Shown one piece after another: positions 43,777 to 44,986 of a stretch of DNA of 44,986 bases. The stretch is from JAJZMY01 sp964604635 (GTDB taxonomy: Archaea; Micrarchaeota; Micrarchaeia; Micrarchaeales; Micrarchaeaceae), in assembly GCA_964604635.1 (NCBI GenBank), contig CAZRZO010000007.1, forward strand, positions 1-44,986, written 5' to 3'. The number at the start of each line of letters is the position of its first letter. Positions within the stretch are counted from its first letter, which is position 1. Position numbers and translations under genes: made by a program. The notes beneath the pieces were generated by a model. It worked only from the letters and a program-made list of their open reading frames with translations. It ran no database searches and was not told where the DNA came from.

Positions 43777-44952
43777 ATGTCAATAAATAATAATATAATA
43801 AGTAATAAAATCAATGAATTAAAATCAATTGAATTAGAATTTAAGAAATTAGAGCAAGACAAACAAAAACTTATTACATCTTTTGGGGCAAAACCAATTG
43901 AAACATTGAAAAAGAAACCACCTTTTAAATCTTTTTATAATGGTCTTTTAACATCACATAGAGATTTTGATAAATTCTATTCTCGTCTTGCTTCGAATGA
44001 AAAAAGTGCAATAGTGTCTGGATTAAATGCAAGTGGTTCTTTTCACTTAGGGCATGTTGGTATTTTTGATACTACTCTTTTTTTTCAAAAAAAATATAAT
44101 TTAGAAGTATTTGCACCAATATCTGATGATGAAAGTTATGTTGCAAGGAAGATATCAAATCAAAAAGAAGGAATGCATAATGCATTAAAACTTGTTAGAC
44201 AATATCTTGCATATGGATTCGATCCAAATAAAACACATTTTATAATAGATCAAATTTATACTAATATCTATAATATTGCAATTAAATTATCCCGCGGAAT
44301 TAATATAACTACAATACGTGCAATATACAATTACAAAGATTCTGATAATATTGGTCTAATTTTTTATCCTTCTGTGCAATCTGCACACATACTTTTTCCA
44401 CATACAAAAGGAATAAAAAATATTTTAGTTCCAATAGGTCTTGATGAAGATACTCACATTAGGGCTTGTAGAGATGTTGCTGAAAAATATGGGTATGGGA
44501 AAGTAGGTGTTTTACATAGTAGATTTTTACCTGGAATAGATGGAAAGAAAATGTCAAAATCTAAAGGGAATGCAATTTATTTATTTGATGATGATGAAAA
44601 AGTAATAAAACAAAAAATCTTTAAAGCATTTAGTGGTGGTAGAGCAACAATACAAGAACATCGAGATCTAGGTGGTATTCCTGAAATTGATATTGCATAT
44701 ACTTATCTTAAATATTTATTTTATAATGATAAGCAAGATAAAGAACTCTATAATGATTATAAAAAAGGTAATTTGCTTAGTGGTGAAATTAAAAAACTTT
44801 TATTAGATGAAGTTCTATCTAAAGTACAAAAATTTAAAGATAATTATAATAAAATAACAATTAAAGATTTGTCAACAGCAATAATGAAAAATGAAGATGT
44901 TGATATAGAAAATTTAATAAATGAGTTTAATATACTATCTGATGAGAAATAA
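43777..44952 (+). CDS. trpS: Tryptophanyl-tRNA synthetase
   Basis: 391 aa class I synthetase for tRNA-Trp. HIGH motif HLGH in SGLNASGSFHLGHVG, SDDESYVARK (the D/E-rich segment of archaeal TrpRS) and an intact KMSKS in GKKMSKSKGNAI. An archaeal-type helical N-terminal extension precedes the catalytic domain, and GGRATIQEHRDLGGIPEID follows. The stop is at 44952, so the gene is complete. ATG 43777. Confidence 0.95.
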   Translation: MSINNNIISNKINELKSIELEFKKLEQDKQKLITSFGAKPIETLKKKPPFKSFYNGLLTSHRDFDKFYSRLASNEKSAIVSGLNASGSFHLGHVGIFDTTLFFQKKYNLEVFAPISDDESYVARKISNQKEGMHNALKLVRQYLAYGFDPNKTHFIIDQIYTNIYNIAIKLSRGINITTIRAIYNYKDSDNIGLIFYPSVQSAHILFPHTKGIKNILVPIGLDEDTHIRACRDVAEKYGYGKVGVLHSRFLPGIDGKKMSKSKGNAIYLFDDDEKVIKQKIFKAFSGGRATIQEHRDLGGIPEIDIAYTYLKYLFYNDKQDKELYNDYKKGNLLSGEIKKLLLDEVLSKVQKFKDNYNKITIKDLSTAIMKNEDVDIENLINEFNILSDEK

Positions 44953-44986
44953 AAGATGTGATTAGTAATTATCAATTATCAATTAT

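Noticed and set aside
44953..44986. Short ATCAATT repeats at the window end
   Set aside because: Only a few short units in AT-rich DNA at the edge; too little to interpret.

Overview
The window comes from a very AT-rich archaeon (GC roughly a quarter by eye). Archaeal markers seen directly are ribosomal proteins L21e and L41e, the RNA polymerase subunit RpoF (Rpb4), CDP-archaeol synthase (CarS), an archaeal SRP RNA, tRNA introns, and archaeal-type Gly-, Cys-, Ile- and Trp-tRNA synthetases. Many starts are GTG or TTG, often with a GGTG-type Shine-Dalgarno. TGA is used as a stop, so the standard code applies. Compact genes, tRNA introns (one in the D-loop) and the aaRS types suggest a DPANN-like lineage (Parvarchaeota/ARMAN/Nanoarchaeota range). 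That placement is inference; I cannot name a genus.

Region by region. 1-7 kb: the tail of a Thr-rich surface protein, a VKOR oxidoreductase, and two paralogous GH15 (glucoamylase)-like enzymes flanking a divergent tandem-AAA ATPase. 6.5-8.8 kb: two promoter-proximal dyads with a compensatory change, a small unknown gene, a histone-fold-like protein, then an AT palindrome and 35-bp tandem repeats split by a 100-N assembly gap, beside a two-gene operon (51-aa membrane peptide plus winged-helix protein). 8.8-15.4 kb: thioredoxin, HisRS with a conserved-looking partner, CysRS, a membrane-anchored Thr-rich lectin-like protein, L41e and methionine aminopeptidase. 15.4-21 kb: tRNA-Ser with a D-loop intron, SRP RNA, a 907-aa polytopic membrane protein carrying two CDC48-like AAA modules, tRNA-Tyr with intron, a DUF2080-like protein, a rhodanese, TsaC/Sua5 and tRNA-Asn. 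21-26 kb: secreted or anchored proteins, an orphan multi-PAS histidine kinase, tRNA-Lys(UUU).

26-31.6 kb holds a GT2 glycosyltransferase and the most interesting cluster: two paralogous two-TM proteins, a VirB4/HerA-type DNA-pumping ATPase, a small protein that repeats the ATPase's own C-terminal helical domain, a zinc-knuckle membrane protein, and CarS. I read it as a split, minimal type IV secretion/Ced-like DNA transfer machine. 31.6-45 kb: IleRS with both signature motifs replaced, an HD phosphohydrolase, tRNA-Lys(CUU) with C55, MoxR, rpoF-DUF655-rpl21e, a GT4 glycosyltransferase, another Thr-rich surface protein, GlyRS, an Ogg-type glycosylase and TrpRS.

Together the genes cover translation, protein export and maturation (SRP RNA, Map, VKOR, thioredoxin), a cell surface of Thr/Asn-rich membrane-anchored proteins with glycosyltransferases, and a probable DNA or macromolecule translocation apparatus.
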